64,000 bases of DNA from Thalassovita sp. (GTDB lineage Bacteria; Pseudomonadota; Alphaproteobacteria; Rhodobacterales; Rhodobacteraceae). Below the pieces are notes generated by a model. The model made no database searches, was not told the origin of the DNA, and worked only from the letters and a program-made list of their open reading frames with translations. Below, one piece after another: positions 1-7,853 of this stretch. Every line of letters starts with the position of its first letter. Positions within the stretch are counted from its first letter, which is position 1. The position numbers and the translations under genes were made by a program. Where the stretch lies: assembly GCA_029212905.1 (NCBI GenBank), contig JARGPB010000003.1:1-64000 (forward strand), written 5' to 3'.

Positions 1-137
1 TCCTTTGGTGCAGTAAATGCTACCAAAGGAGCGGCATCAAACCGCGATAGGTCCAGATCGACAAGGGCCTTAGGCGCAGGCTCAGCACCGAGAGCATCAA
101 GCTCGGGAGTGTCAGCCTTCCAATTGTAGGTTTTCAT
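1..137 (-). CDS. Unrecognised protein, N-terminal part only
   Basis: An open frame starts with ATG at 137-135 and runs leftwards out of the window without a stop. The visible 45 residues begin MKTYNWKADTPELDALGAE and are acidic and proline/alanine rich, with no signal peptide, membrane segment or motif I recognise. No strong Shine-Dalgarno sequence precedes the ATG. The gene lies just downstream of the 3' end of tRNA-Gln on the same strand, a position where island integrases are sometimes found, but the visible residues do not look like an integrase. Function cannot be assigned. Confidence 0.55.
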   Translation of the reverse strand, partial: MKTYNWKADTPELDALGAEPAPKALVDLDLSRFDAAPLVAFTAPK

Positions 138-188
138 GCTGTCGGGATGATCTCTTGAAACTCTTGAATTTGCGAGTTTGAGAGAAGT

Positions 189-263
189 TGGCTGGGATGG
201 TAGGATTCGAACCTACGGTACACTGTACCAAAAACAGTTGCCTTACCACTTGGCTACATCCCA
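189..263 (-). tRNA. tRNA-Gln (anticodon TTG)
   Basis: Read on the minus strand, the sequence folds as a tRNA. It has a 7-bp acceptor stem TGGGATG/CATCCCA, a T arm with GGTTCGAATCC, and a 5-bp anticodon stem ACTGT/ACAGT around the 7-nt loop TTTTGGT, giving anticodon TTG. The discriminator G is followed by an encoded CCA at 191-189. It reads CAA glutamine codons. In alphaproteobacteria this tRNA is charged with Glu and then amidated by GatCAB, two subunits of which (GatC, GatA) lie near 18.5-20.3 kb in this window. Confidence 0.95.
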
Positions 264-274
264 ACGTGTGGGCG

Positions 275-303
275 TAAATAATGCGGTCGCTTGGTGGGCG
301 CAA
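275..303 (-). promoter_or_regulatory. Possible promoter of tRNA-Gln
   Basis: On the minus strand TTGCGC (303-298) and TATTTA (280-275) are separated by 17 bp, and the -10 element ends 12 bp before the tRNA 5' end. Each hexamer matches only half of the sigma-70 consensus, so the call rests on spacing and position. Confidence 0.3.
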
Positions 304-388
304 GCCCTGAATCGCGAAAAAAATCCACAAAATTCGGGCGGCCCTGACAGCGGGTTTTAGCGCGTTCCAAGGTCGCCCGGTACGGGGC

Positions 389-1228
389 TTAGGCTTCTTT
401 GAAGCCAAGTGCATAGGTGCGCGGGTCCGTGCCTTGCGGCGCATTCAGGGGGAAATGCTGCGATGAATCGGTAAAATCATGCATGTGCACCACCACGGTG
501 TCTCTTTCGACCAGCGCGACGCCATAAGCGGGGACTTCGGTGTTGCCTTGGATGGACTGCGGATCCCCGTTCAGGTCCAGCGCAACCTGATGATTCAGGC
601 CACGCATGCAAGAGAAGGATATCCCGCGCCAGTTCCCAAACAGGGCCCGATGCAGGTGGCCAAAGAACAGGTGGCGGATTCGGTGTTTATGCGGGGCAAG
701 CACAGTATGCAGGGCCTCGGCATCCTGTAGCATGATCGCATCCATTGCGGCGATCCCGACTTTGAACGGTGGATGGTGCAGAAACAGGAAAACGGGTCCG
801 CAGCTTTGCTCAAGCGTGTTGCGTAGCCAGGCCAGCCGTTTGGCGCAATACTGCCCAGCATGAGAGCCGGGCATGTGGGTGTCCGTCAGAATGAATAACC
901 CTTCATCGGTCTCAAAGGCGGTTTGCACGAATCCGTTCGGGTCGCGCGGCGTGTCCGGAAACCGGGCAAACAGCGCCTCGGTGGCATCGTGATTTCCGAC
1001 CATCAGGTGCACCGGCACAGTCAGCGCGCTGATCGCCTGGGCGAAGGCCTCATAGGCCTCGGGCTCGCCCCAGTGGGTCAGATCCCCGGTGATGATCACG
1101 CGGTCTGCATCACCGTGTTCCGTGTTAATCGAAGCCACAGCGCGTGACAGCATCGCAGCGGGATTACCGCCATACAGTCGCGCATCCGCACCAACAACGT
1201 GGGTATCGGTCAGGTGAATGAACTTCAT
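389..1228 (-). CDS. Calcineurin-like phosphodiesterase, second of a tandem pair
   Basis: A 279-residue metallophosphoesterase of the CpdA/GpdQ type. Metal-binding motifs occur in the family order: DTHVVG near residue 8, GDLTHWGE, GNHDATE, LHHPPF and FGHLHRA. The open frame extends upstream, but the start chosen is ATG 1228-1226, because it overlaps the stop of the preceding phosphodiesterase as ATGA and the family N-terminus (MKFIHLTDTH) begins there. The two proteins share motifs and size and are probably a duplication. Lying at the end of an ugp-like importer operon, it plausibly hydrolyses glycerophosphodiesters or another phosphodiester brought in by that importer. The substrate is inference; cyclic nucleotides are an alternative. 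Confidence 0.85.
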   Translation of the reverse strand: MKFIHLTDTHVVGADARLYGGNPAAMLSRAVASINTEHGDADRVIITGDLTHWGEPEAYEAFAQAISALTVPVHLMVGNHDATEALFARFPDTPRDPNGFVQTAFETDEGLFILTDTHMPGSHAGQYCAKRLAWLRNTLEQSCGPVFLFLHHPPFKVGIAAMDAIMLQDAEALHTVLAPHKHRIRHLFFGHLHRALFGNWRGISFSCMRGLNHQVALDLNGDPQSIQGNTEVPAYGVALVERDTVVVHMHDFTDSSQHFPLNAPQGTDPRTYALGFKEA

Positions 1229-2052
1229 TCGGCTGCGCTGGGTTTGGCCCAGTCCTCCCAGCCGGTGCCGGATTTGGCGACCGGACCGTCCCAGGCAAAG
1301 GGAATCTGGTGGATTGTGGTTTGCCCGGATTGCACCAGGATCACGTGATAGGCGGGGGCCATGGGGGCGCCCTTTAGCCAAACGGTTTCTTGCAGATCAG
1401 GCAAAGACTGGTTCCCCGTTGAGGGAACTGAATTAAACGGAATGCCGTGGAATTGGCCCGAAATCGGTGCGTGGACATGGCCGAAATGCAAATGCTCGAT
1501 CCGGTCCGCATAGCGTTTCAGCAGGGCGTGGAACGCGGGGCGGTGCTCGGGGATCAGCGCGATCCGGTCTTCGGCCGGCAGGCCCAGCGTCATCGGGTTA
1601 TGATGCATGAACAGACGCAGGCGAGAATGGGCGGTCAGCTCTGATTCCAGCCATGACAGGCGGTCAGGGCCGAAATTGCCCGCGTGTGTGCGCGTGCCGA
1701 CAGTATCCAGATAGACGAGCCGCGTGCCGTTCACCGTTTCGGCGTGGTTGACATAGCCTTGGGCATCGACCGGATGATCCGGGAATACCCTAAGGAAGGT
1801 TGCGCGGTCATCGTGGTTCCCGATCAACAGGCGCACAGGCAGGGCCCTGAGTGCCAGAGCATCGCTCAGAGCCTGGTAGGCGGCAGACTCGCCCCAATGC
1901 GCCAGATCGCCGGTGATAATGACGCGGGCGGCATCGGCGTGGTGCAGGGCGACATGATCCAATGCCGCCGCAAAGCGGGCGTGGGGATTCAGCCCGCCCA
2001 TGGGCTCACCCGGAACCGTCAGGTGAATGTCCGAAATATGTATGATTTTCAT
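1225..2052 (-). CDS. Calcineurin-like phosphodiesterase, first of a tandem pair
   Basis: A 275-residue cytoplasmic metallophosphoesterase. Visible motifs are SDIHLTVPG (Asp8, His10), GDLAHWGE, GNHDD, MHHNP and FGHVHAP, the dinuclear metal-binding set of class III phosphodiesterases (GpdQ/CpdA). It follows the binding-protein gene of the ugp-like operon, from which it is separated by an intrinsic terminator-like hairpin, and is joined to the next phosphodiesterase by an ATGA overlap. Its Shine-Dalgarno sequence is weak, so its expression may be lower than that of the transporter genes. A role in cleaving imported glycerophosphodiesters is inferred from the neighbours. Confidence 0.85.
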   Translation of the reverse strand: MKIIHISDIHLTVPGEPMGGLNPHARFAAALDHVALHHADAARVIITGDLAHWGESAAYQALSDALALRALPVRLLIGNHDDRATFLRVFPDHPVDAQGYVNHAETVNGTRLVYLDTVGTRTHAGNFGPDRLSWLESELTAHSRLRLFMHHNPMTLGLPAEDRIALIPEHRPAFHALLKRYADRIEHLHFGHVHAPISGQFHGIPFNSVPSTGNQSLPDLQETVWLKGAPMAPAYHVILVQSGQTTIHQIPFAWDGPVAKSGTGWEDWAKPSAAE

Positions 2053-2065
2053 AGGGGTCTCTGAA

Positions 2066-2099
2066 ACAAAAATGGCCGCCCCCGAACCCGAGGGCGGCC
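2066..2099 (-). terminator. Hairpin with T-run between binding protein and phosphodiesterase genes
   Basis: On the minus strand GGCCGCCC (2099-2092) pairs with GGGCGGCC (2081-2074) around a 10-nt loop. ATTTTTG follows at once, the form of an intrinsic terminator. It is placed to stop or attenuate transcription after the binding-protein gene, so that the phosphodiesterases get only read-through. Confidence 0.7.
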
Positions 2100-2109
2100 G
2101 GTATTGAGA

Positions 2110-3357
2110 TTAGCCGTTCGGCAGCAGGTCGTTGACTTCTTCGACCAGCTCTTCTTGCAGCTCTTTCATGTCGGTGGCTTCGCCGGTGACGATGCGTTCG
2201 ATTCCGTCATAGATCACTTGGGTGATCGCCAGGCCGTTATCGCCGGGATAGGCCAACCAGTCGCGCAACAGCGGCAGCTGATCCACGGCGGTCTGTTTGT
2301 TCGGGTTCTGCTGGTAGAAATCGGCCAGGATCACCTCGTTTGCGGCTTTGTTGGGGGGCATATAGCCGGTGGTTTTGGCCACTTCGGCCGCGCCTTCACC
2401 GCTGGTGATGAACTTCAGCCAAGTCCACGCCGCCGCTTGGACTGCAGGGTCGTCCGAGGTCGAGGTCAGCAGCGCCGCGTTGCCACCTGCGGGCAGGCCC
2501 TTGGGGGTGGCGCCCATGCCGGGGAAGGGGCCGGTGACCAGCTCGAAATCACCCTTGGAGCGTTCGACCGCGCCCAAAGCCGAGGTCGACCAGAACATCA
2601 TGCCAATCTCACCGGCCGAGAAGGACGCCAGGGCGGCTTTCCAGTCCAGGTTCTTCATTTCGCATTTGGTAAAGATCTCTTGCATCTGTTCCAGCGCGAC
2701 CAGGGCTTCGGGGCTGTCCAGCGCCATTTTTCCGTTTTCGACGATGGCCTTGTCCTGGGTCCACATCAGGGCCTGCATGAACCAGTTCCCGGTGATGTTC
2801 CAACCCCAGAAGATCGGGTTGTCGATGCCGTTGGCCTTCATGGTTTCGCAGGTGTTGATCACCTCGTCCCAGGTGGTGGGCAGTTTGTCGATGCCACCGG
2901 CCTTCAGGACATCCATGTTATAGTACCCAACTGGCAGCGAGACCGAAAACGGCAGACCGTGCACGTCACCACCAAACGTCGACAACGACAGCATCGCCTG
3001 GTGATAGCCTTCGGTTTCAAAGTTGGCCTCTTTGGCGATGAATGGCTCCAGCGATTTGGCGATGCCTTTCTCGACCAGGATCTGCTGGCGGTTCAGGCCC
3101 TGCATCGTGACATCCGGCAGGTTGCCTGCGACGGCTTCGCGCAGGATGGTATTGGTGCCGTCCTCGTAGTTTTCATAGGTCGCGCGGAATTTGACGTCGA
3201 TATTGGGATGCTGGGCCTTGAAGGCGGGCATCATCGCCTCGTAGGTGACGTCAAACAGGTGGCTGTAGGGATAAGCGAATTCGATGGTCACGGTGTCTTC
3301 GGCCATCGCTGCCGTGGCGGTCAGCGCCATGGCTATTGCGGACAGGGTGGTTTTCAT
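2110..3357 (-). CDS. ABC transporter periplasmic binding protein, UgpB-like (family 1)
   Basis: A 415-residue extracellular solute-binding protein of the sugar/glycerol-3-phosphate class. The N-terminus (MKTTLSAIAMALTATAAMA) is a clear Sec signal peptide cleaved near residue 19. The open frame continues 38 codons upstream, but ATG 3357 has a good Shine-Dalgarno (GAGGAAG) and begins the signal peptide. The rest has the usual two-lobe pattern, with PAFKAQHPNIDV near the start and a conserved C-terminal helix region. It is the fourth gene of the importer operon. The ligand is probably glycerol-3-phosphate, a glycerophosphodiester or a sugar. The two phosphodiesterase genes downstream favour a phosphorylated glycerol compound, but residues alone do not settle it. 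Confidence 0.8.
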   Translation of the reverse strand: MKTTLSAIAMALTATAAMAEDTVTIEFAYPYSHLFDVTYEAMMPAFKAQHPNIDVKFRATYENYEDGTNTILREAVAGNLPDVTMQGLNRQQILVEKGIAKSLEPFIAKEANFETEGYHQAMLSLSTFGGDVHGLPFSVSLPVGYYNMDVLKAGGIDKLPTTWDEVINTCETMKANGIDNPIFWGWNITGNWFMQALMWTQDKAIVENGKMALDSPEALVALEQMQEIFTKCEMKNLDWKAALASFSAGEIGMMFWSTSALGAVERSKGDFELVTGPFPGMGATPKGLPAGGNAALLTSTSDDPAVQAAAWTWLKFITSGEGAAEVAKTTGYMPPNKAANEVILADFYQQNPNKQTAVDQLPLLRDWLAYPGDNGLAITQVIYDGIERIVTGEATDMKELQEELVEEVNDLLPNG

Positions 3358-3383
3358 GGAAGTCTTCCTCTTGTTCCTGACGT

Positions 3384-3412
3384 GGAGCGCTGTGTTTGGC
3401 GATGCGCGCTCC
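3384..3412 (-). promoter_or_regulatory. Inverted repeat upstream of the binding-protein gene
   Basis: GGAGCGC at 3384-3390 and GCGCTCC at 3406-3412 form a 7-bp stem in the 110-bp gap between ugpE and ugpB. It has no T-run. Such structures before binding-protein genes often stabilise the downstream mRNA and raise its level; that role here is inference. Confidence 0.4.
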
Positions 3413-3467
3413 GGGTTGGTCCCTTGCGGGATTTCGGACGGGTGCGGGGGAAACCCTGCACCCATAT

Positions 3468-4430
3468 TCATTTCATGCCGCTCAACGTGATTCCCTCGAT
3501 GAAGCGTTTCTGAGCCAGCAGGAAGGCGACGATCAAAGGCGTGACGATCACCGTGGCCGAGGCCATCATCGGGCCGTACATGCTCCCGTCAGCGCCGCCC
3601 TTGAATTCGCGCAGGCCCAGCGGAGGGGTGAACAGGTTGCGGTTGCCGGTGACAACGATACGCGGCCAGAAATAATCGTTCCAATGTGCCACGACCGAAA
3701 AGATCGCAAAGGCCAGCAGCGCAGGGATCGCAGTGGGCAGCATGACGCGCCAGACAATGGCCAGCTCGCTCATCCCGTCCATGCGGGCGGCGTCGATCAG
3801 ATCATCCGGCACGGTCATAAAGAACTGGCGCATCAGGAAAATCCCGAAAACGCTGATCGTCCAGGGCACCACCAGCGCGGCATAGGTATTGGTTAGCCCC
3901 AGTTTCGCCAGCATCATATAAAGCGGAAGGGCAATCGCATGGACGGGGATCAGCAGGCAGAACAGAACCAGCGCGAACACCGCCTCACGGCCCCAGAACT
4001 TCAGCTTGGACAACGCGTAGGCTGCGGGCACCGCAACCACGACCTGGATCACGAAAATCGACGCGGTGACCAAAATGCCGTTCAGCAAATAGCGCAGCAA
4101 AGGCGCAGCGGTGAAGGCCTTGGTGTAGTTATATATCGCAGGCCGCATGGCACAGTCTGCCTCGGCCTGAGCGACCAGTGTGGCGCGGATGTCGTTGTCC
4201 GTCTGGCCGGGAAACTGAGGCCGCGCGGCGGTGACTTCGTCGCGGTTGGGGTCACGCAGTTTGACGCAATGTTCGTCCACCATCATTTCCTGATGGCCGA
4301 AAAACCCGCCTTCGCCGCGGTCGATCTCGCCCGGGCTTTTGAATGAAAAACTGACCATCATATAGAAGGGGGCGATAATCACGATCGCGCCCAGTATCAG
4401 GATTAGATGTTTCCACCAGTCGCGTGTCAT
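3468..4430 (-). CDS. ABC transporter permease, UgpE/MalG type
   Basis: A 320-residue inner-membrane permease of the MalG/UgpE class with six predicted membrane segments. The cytoplasmic EAA loop that docks to the ATPase is seen as DAARMDGMSELAIVWRVMLP. The start ATG 4430 overlaps the ugpA stop by four bases. Unusually for the family, residues 35-100, between the first and second membrane segments, form a long hydrophilic periplasmic insertion containing Cys55 and Cys93. This loop could form a disulfide or contact the binding protein. Partner genes are the adjacent ugpA-, ugpB- and ugpC-like genes. Confidence 0.85.
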   Translation of the reverse strand: MTRDWWKHLILILGAIVIIAPFYMMVSFSFKSPGEIDRGEGGFFGHQEMMVDEHCVKLRDPNRDEVTAARPQFPGQTDNDIRATLVAQAEADCAMRPAIYNYTKAFTAAPLLRYLLNGILVTASIFVIQVVVAVPAAYALSKLKFWGREAVFALVLFCLLIPVHAIALPLYMMLAKLGLTNTYAALVVPWTISVFGIFLMRQFFMTVPDDLIDAARMDGMSELAIVWRVMLPTAIPALLAFAIFSVVAHWNDYFWPRIVVTGNRNLFTPPLGLREFKGGADGSMYGPMMASATVIVTPLIVAFLLAQKRFIEGITLSGMK

Positions 4431-5404
4431 CCGTAATGTACCTTGCGTTCGACCAGCCAGCGCTGGATCAGGGTCAGAAACATGACAAAGATCAGGAACA
4501 AAACAGTGATGGCCGAACCAACGCCGATCAGGTTTTGCTGCACGCCTTTCTCGAAGATTGCGAACATCATCACGTAGGCTGATTTGCCGGGGCCCGCGCC
4601 CAAGGGATAGAAAGCCTCGATCGTGTCAAAGACCTGAAAGGCGCGGATGCAGGTGATCGTGACGACGAACACCGTTGTCGGCCCCAGTGCAGGCCATGTC
4701 ACCAGGCGGAATCTGTCCCAGCCGCTTTTGGCGCCGTCCATTTCAGCGGCATGATACAGCTCGCGGTGGACCGAGGTCAGACCTGCCAGATACAGCACCA
4801 TGTTAAAGCCAAAGCTCTGCCAGATGCCGACGAAACAGACCACCCAGATCGCATATTGCCGGTCCCCCAACCACAAAGGCATTCCGTTCGCACAGCCATC
4901 CGCCAACCATGGCCAGAAGCTTTCGATCACGGTGCCGCAGCCCAGTTCCAGGGTGCGGTTGATCGTGCCAATTGTGGGGTGCAGCATGAATTCCCACACG
5001 ATGGCCATGGCGATTAGCGTGGCCATGACGGGCAGGAAATAGATTGTTTTGTAGACCTCTCCGAAGCGGGACAAAGAGTTGATCAGCAACGCCGCACCAA
5101 GGCCCAGCCCGACCGAAATCGGGACAACTGTCAGCACATAAGTAAAGGTCGCGGTGAACATTTTGGCATAGGTCGAGCGGGTGAAAAGTTTGACGTAGTT
5201 GTCAAACCCAACCCAGTTGAACCCGCTGTTTCCTAACGAATAATCCGTAAATGACAGCGCCACTGCAATCGCCACAGGCACCAGCAGGATCACCATCATC
5301 AGGACCAGGGCCGGGGCGCTAAGCGCCCATGCGGTCCGGCGCTCTTGGACGGCGGCGCTGGGCGCGGGTTTCGTGGGGGGGATATGAGTTTCGGCGATGC
5401 TCAT
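4427..5404 (-). CDS. ABC transporter permease, UgpA/MalF type
   Basis: A 325-residue permease of the UgpA/MalF class. The N-terminus is hydrophilic (MSIAETHIPPTKPAPS), then come six membrane segments and an EAA loop (YHAAEMDGAKSGWDRFRLVT). ATG 5404 lies one base after the stop of the ATPase gene. An in-frame ATG at 5419 inside the ATPase gene is an alternative start. A periplasmic loop near residues 170-200 carries extra cysteines (LGCG, DGCANG), matching the Cys-bearing insertion of the partner permease. The stop overlaps the start of the second permease (ATGA), which suggests coupled synthesis. Confidence 0.85.
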   Translation of the reverse strand: MSIAETHIPPTKPAPSAAVQERRTAWALSAPALVLMMVILLVPVAIAVALSFTDYSLGNSGFNWVGFDNYVKLFTRSTYAKMFTATFTYVLTVVPISVGLGLGAALLINSLSRFGEVYKTIYFLPVMATLIAMAIVWEFMLHPTIGTINRTLELGCGTVIESFWPWLADGCANGMPLWLGDRQYAIWVVCFVGIWQSFGFNMVLYLAGLTSVHRELYHAAEMDGAKSGWDRFRLVTWPALGPTTVFVVTITCIRAFQVFDTIEAFYPLGAGPGKSAYVMMFAIFEKGVQQNLIGVGSAITVLFLIFVMFLTLIQRWLVERKVHYG

Positions 5405-5405
5405 A

Positions 5406-6560
5406 TCAGGCGACCGCATTTGCAGGCATGGGCGCCCGGTCCAACTCGCGGACGCGCTGACCGTCGTCGTCAAAGACCAGAACATGCTGCCAATCCACGT
5501 CAATGCCAATGGTTGCGCCAGTCTTCAGCTGCCCGCGATCCGCCGTGCCAGCACGCAGCACCAGACGTTCGCTCAGACCGGGCACATCCACCTGGGCAAA
5601 GACCTCGGGGCCCAGGTTTTCGCTGTGGACGACGACGCCGGTCAGCAGGGCCTCGGCGCCAGCAAGCCGTAGGGCCTCGGCACGCAATCCGATCCGCGCG
5701 GGGCCAAGCGGTAGCTGTGTGATCACAGGTAGGGTCTGCCCCAGCAAGGTCAGGCGGCCGGCCGTGTCCACCTTGACCGGCAGGATGTTGATTTTCGGAG
5801 AGCCGATGAACTCGGCCACGTGAATATCGCTGGGGTCTTCATAGACCACATTTGGGGGGGCGCATTGCAGGATACGCCCATTCATCATGACGGCGATCCG
5901 GTTGGACATTGTCATCGCCTCGACCTGATCATGGGTGACATAGACAAAGGTTGTGCCCAACTGACGGTGCAATTGCGCGATTTCAACACGGGTCTGCACG
6001 CGCAATTTGGCATCCAGATTCGACAGAGGTTCGTCCAACAGAAAGGCCGCCGGGTCACGCACCATGGCACGGGCCAGCGCTACGCGCTGTCGTTGCCCGC
6101 CAGACAGCTGTCCGGGCTTGCGATCCAGGACGTGGTCGATTTCCAGCTTTTGCGCGGCCTCTAGGACGTCCTGTTCCATATCACGGTACAAATCCGGCGC
6201 GCGGCCCAGGAACCGTCCCACCGCAGGCAGGCGTTGCAGGGCGCTCATCCGGCGCATTCGCAGCGGAACCGATATATTTTCGGCCACGCTCAGATGCGGA
6301 TAGAGCGCGTAGGACTGGAATACCATCGACAGGTTCCGATCCGCGGCGCGAACACCCGCCACAGACCTGTCACCCAGAAGAATGTCACCCGAGCTCTGCT
6401 CTTCCAGACCTGCGATGATGCGCAGCAGCGTGGACTTACCACAGCCAGACGGCCCAACCAAAGAGACGAACTCTCCGTCGGCCACGTGCAGCGAGACGCC
6501 CTTCAGTACCTGGGTGTCCCCAAAGCTTTTCTTGATGTTGTCAAGGATCAGACCGGCCAT
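5406..6560 (-). CDS. ABC transporter ATP-binding protein, UgpC/MalK type
   Basis: A 384-residue ATPase, first gene of the importer operon. Walker A GPSGCGKST lies at residues 36-44, the Q-loop at FQSYALYP, signature LSGGQ at 152-156, Walker B ending in DEP at 176-178 and the switch His in THDQ. The C-terminal 150 residues have the OB-fold (TOBE) region of MalK/UgpC, which often binds regulators. A roughly 25-residue insertion after the Q-loop (RRMSALQRLPAVGRFLGRAP) is longer than in E. coli UgpC. The gene starts at ATG 6560, divergent from a LysR gene. Encoding the ATPase first is the reverse of the E. coli ugpBAEC order. Confidence 0.9.
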   Translation of the reverse strand: MAGLILDNIKKSFGDTQVLKGVSLHVADGEFVSLVGPSGCGKSTLLRIIAGLEEQSSGDILLGDRSVAGVRAADRNLSMVFQSYALYPHLSVAENISVPLRMRRMSALQRLPAVGRFLGRAPDLYRDMEQDVLEAAQKLEIDHVLDRKPGQLSGGQRQRVALARAMVRDPAAFLLDEPLSNLDAKLRVQTRVEIAQLHRQLGTTFVYVTHDQVEAMTMSNRIAVMMNGRILQCAPPNVVYEDPSDIHVAEFIGSPKINILPVKVDTAGRLTLLGQTLPVITQLPLGPARIGLRAEALRLAGAEALLTGVVVHSENLGPEVFAQVDVPGLSERLVLRAGTADRGQLKTGATIGIDVDWQHVLVFDDDGQRVRELDRAPMPANAVA

Positions 6561-6618
6561 GCGATTCTCCTGTTTGGCTACACGCTACCGGCTCTCTTGC
6601 GCTTTTTTGTAACGTCAT

Positions 6619-6633
6619 ATTAGTGAGGCTAAT
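6619..6633. promoter_or_regulatory. Candidate LysR operator between importer operon and its regulator
   Basis: ATTAG-TGAGG-CTAAT is a perfect 15-bp interrupted palindrome. It fits the T-N11-A pattern of LysR-family operators and sits between the divergent starts at 6560 and 6667, 34 bp before the LysR start codon. Autoregulation and control of the importer are inferred. Confidence 0.6.
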
Positions 6634-6666
6634 GCTGGCTATGCTTGGCGCAAAAGGAGACATGTT

Positions 6667-7542
6667 TTGCGCCCGAACCATCATCAATTCATCGCCTTTG
6701 CCTATGTCGTCCGAGAGGGGAATTTTTCAGCGGCGGCTGCGCGCCTGGGCGTCACGCAATCGACCATCACCCAGCACGTGGCCAAACTGGAGAAACAGAT
6801 CGGGACGCAGCTGTTGTTGAGGGGACGCGATGGCGTCAACGTGACCCGGACAGGGCAAGAGTTCTTTGATCTGGCGGACCGCCTGGTCACATTGGACAGC
6901 GCGATTTCTGAACGGCTTGAGGGGTTCGAGGCGATGCAGAAGGGCCACCTGAAGGTGATCGCCAATGCGCCGCAACCGGCGCTGCGTGCAATTCTGGCGT
7001 TTCAGGACAGCTTTCCGGGGGTTCAGGTGGATTTTGCCCTGCATGACTGGACGACAGCCACTAAAATGATCCGCAACCGGCGCGCGGATGTCGGGCTGAT
7101 CACTGACGCGCCCCGATCCGAGGAATGGGACATCATTCCGCTGCAAAAGCTTTCCTATGTCGCCTATGTCCCGACACCCGGACCGTTTGCGCAGGTGCGA
7201 TCGCTGTCCCTCAAGGATCTGGAGCACGAAACCGTTATTCTGCCCGAACAGGGGTCGCTGACGGAACGGGTCATTCATGCGGCGATCAAAAAACATGGCG
7301 TTGTGCTGAATCGGACCATTCGGATGACGACCTTTCCTCTGATGTGCGAGGCGGTGCTGCAAGGCATCGGCGTGGCGCTCTTTCTGGGGCGCAGCGGGCT
7401 GATCGCCAAGGGGCTGCGGGAAATTCCCGTACGCGAATTGCAGCACGGTCATCAGATTTCGATCGTCGCACCGAAAGATCGCGCGCGCCTGCGGCTGATC
7501 AAGTCCTTTGTCGAAACGGCTTCGGATCTGGAATTCGAATAG
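6667..7542 (+). CDS. LysR-family transcriptional regulator
   Basis: A 291-residue LysR regulator. The N-terminal winged helix-turn-helix is clear (FSAAAARLGVTQSTITQHVA, residues 20-39), followed by a linker helix and the periplasmic-binding-protein-like effector domain. The start is TTG at 6667, well spaced from AAGGAGA at 6654-6660. An ATG at 6662 is in another frame and gives no LysR sequence. It is divergent from the ugp-like operon and separated from it by a palindromic box, so it probably controls that operon and itself in response to a transported metabolite. Confidence 0.85.
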   Translation: MRPNHHQFIAFAYVVREGNFSAAAARLGVTQSTITQHVAKLEKQIGTQLLLRGRDGVNVTRTGQEFFDLADRLVTLDSAISERLEGFEAMQKGHLKVIANAPQPALRAILAFQDSFPGVQVDFALHDWTTATKMIRNRRADVGLITDAPRSEEWDIIPLQKLSYVAYVPTPGPFAQVRSLSLKDLEHETVILPEQGSLTERVIHAAIKKHGVVLNRTIRMTTFPLMCEAVLQGIGVALFLGRSGLIAKGLREIPVRELQHGHQISIVAPKDRARLRLIKSFVETASDLEFE

Positions 7543-7853
7543 AATTGTCCAAATTTCGACAGAGGGGTTGAACGACTCGTTCGGGTGTGATCGTCTGACG
7601 ATCGCTGCCGGACCGGATGCGCGCTGACTGAGGGGGAGCGCGTATGCGGCCCATTCCCGACGGAGAGGGAGCTTTGCATCGGCATCCCGCGCAAAAGAGG
7701 AGTTGCGCCGGATTTCAGGGGGAACCCGCCTGTGCAAGCGTGGGTTTTCCGATCGGGAATGCGCGGCCCAACGGTCCGGAGCACTTGATCGGTGGGGCGC
7801 AGAGGGTGATCCTCTGCGTCTCCCGATCCAAACACAAGAACGAGGAGAGCCCT
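7543..7853 (+). other. Structured 311-bp leader/intergenic region before the acyl-CoA dehydrogenase
   Basis: No convincing gene is present. Several inverted repeats are: a perfect palindrome GATCGTC-t-GACGATC at 7589-7603, AACCC/GGGTT at 7723-7746, and an 8-bp hairpin CGCAGAGG-gtgat-CCTCTGCG at 7798-7818, 36 bp before the start codon. The palindrome could be an operator. The later hairpins lie where a 5' untranslated region would be. An open frame through this stretch (from 7644) has no family resemblance and is not called. Confidence 0.45.

Noticed and set aside
2104..3513. Plus-strand open frame of 469 codons
   Set aside because: It lies antisense to the binding-protein gene and reflects GC-rich codon use; no family resemblance.
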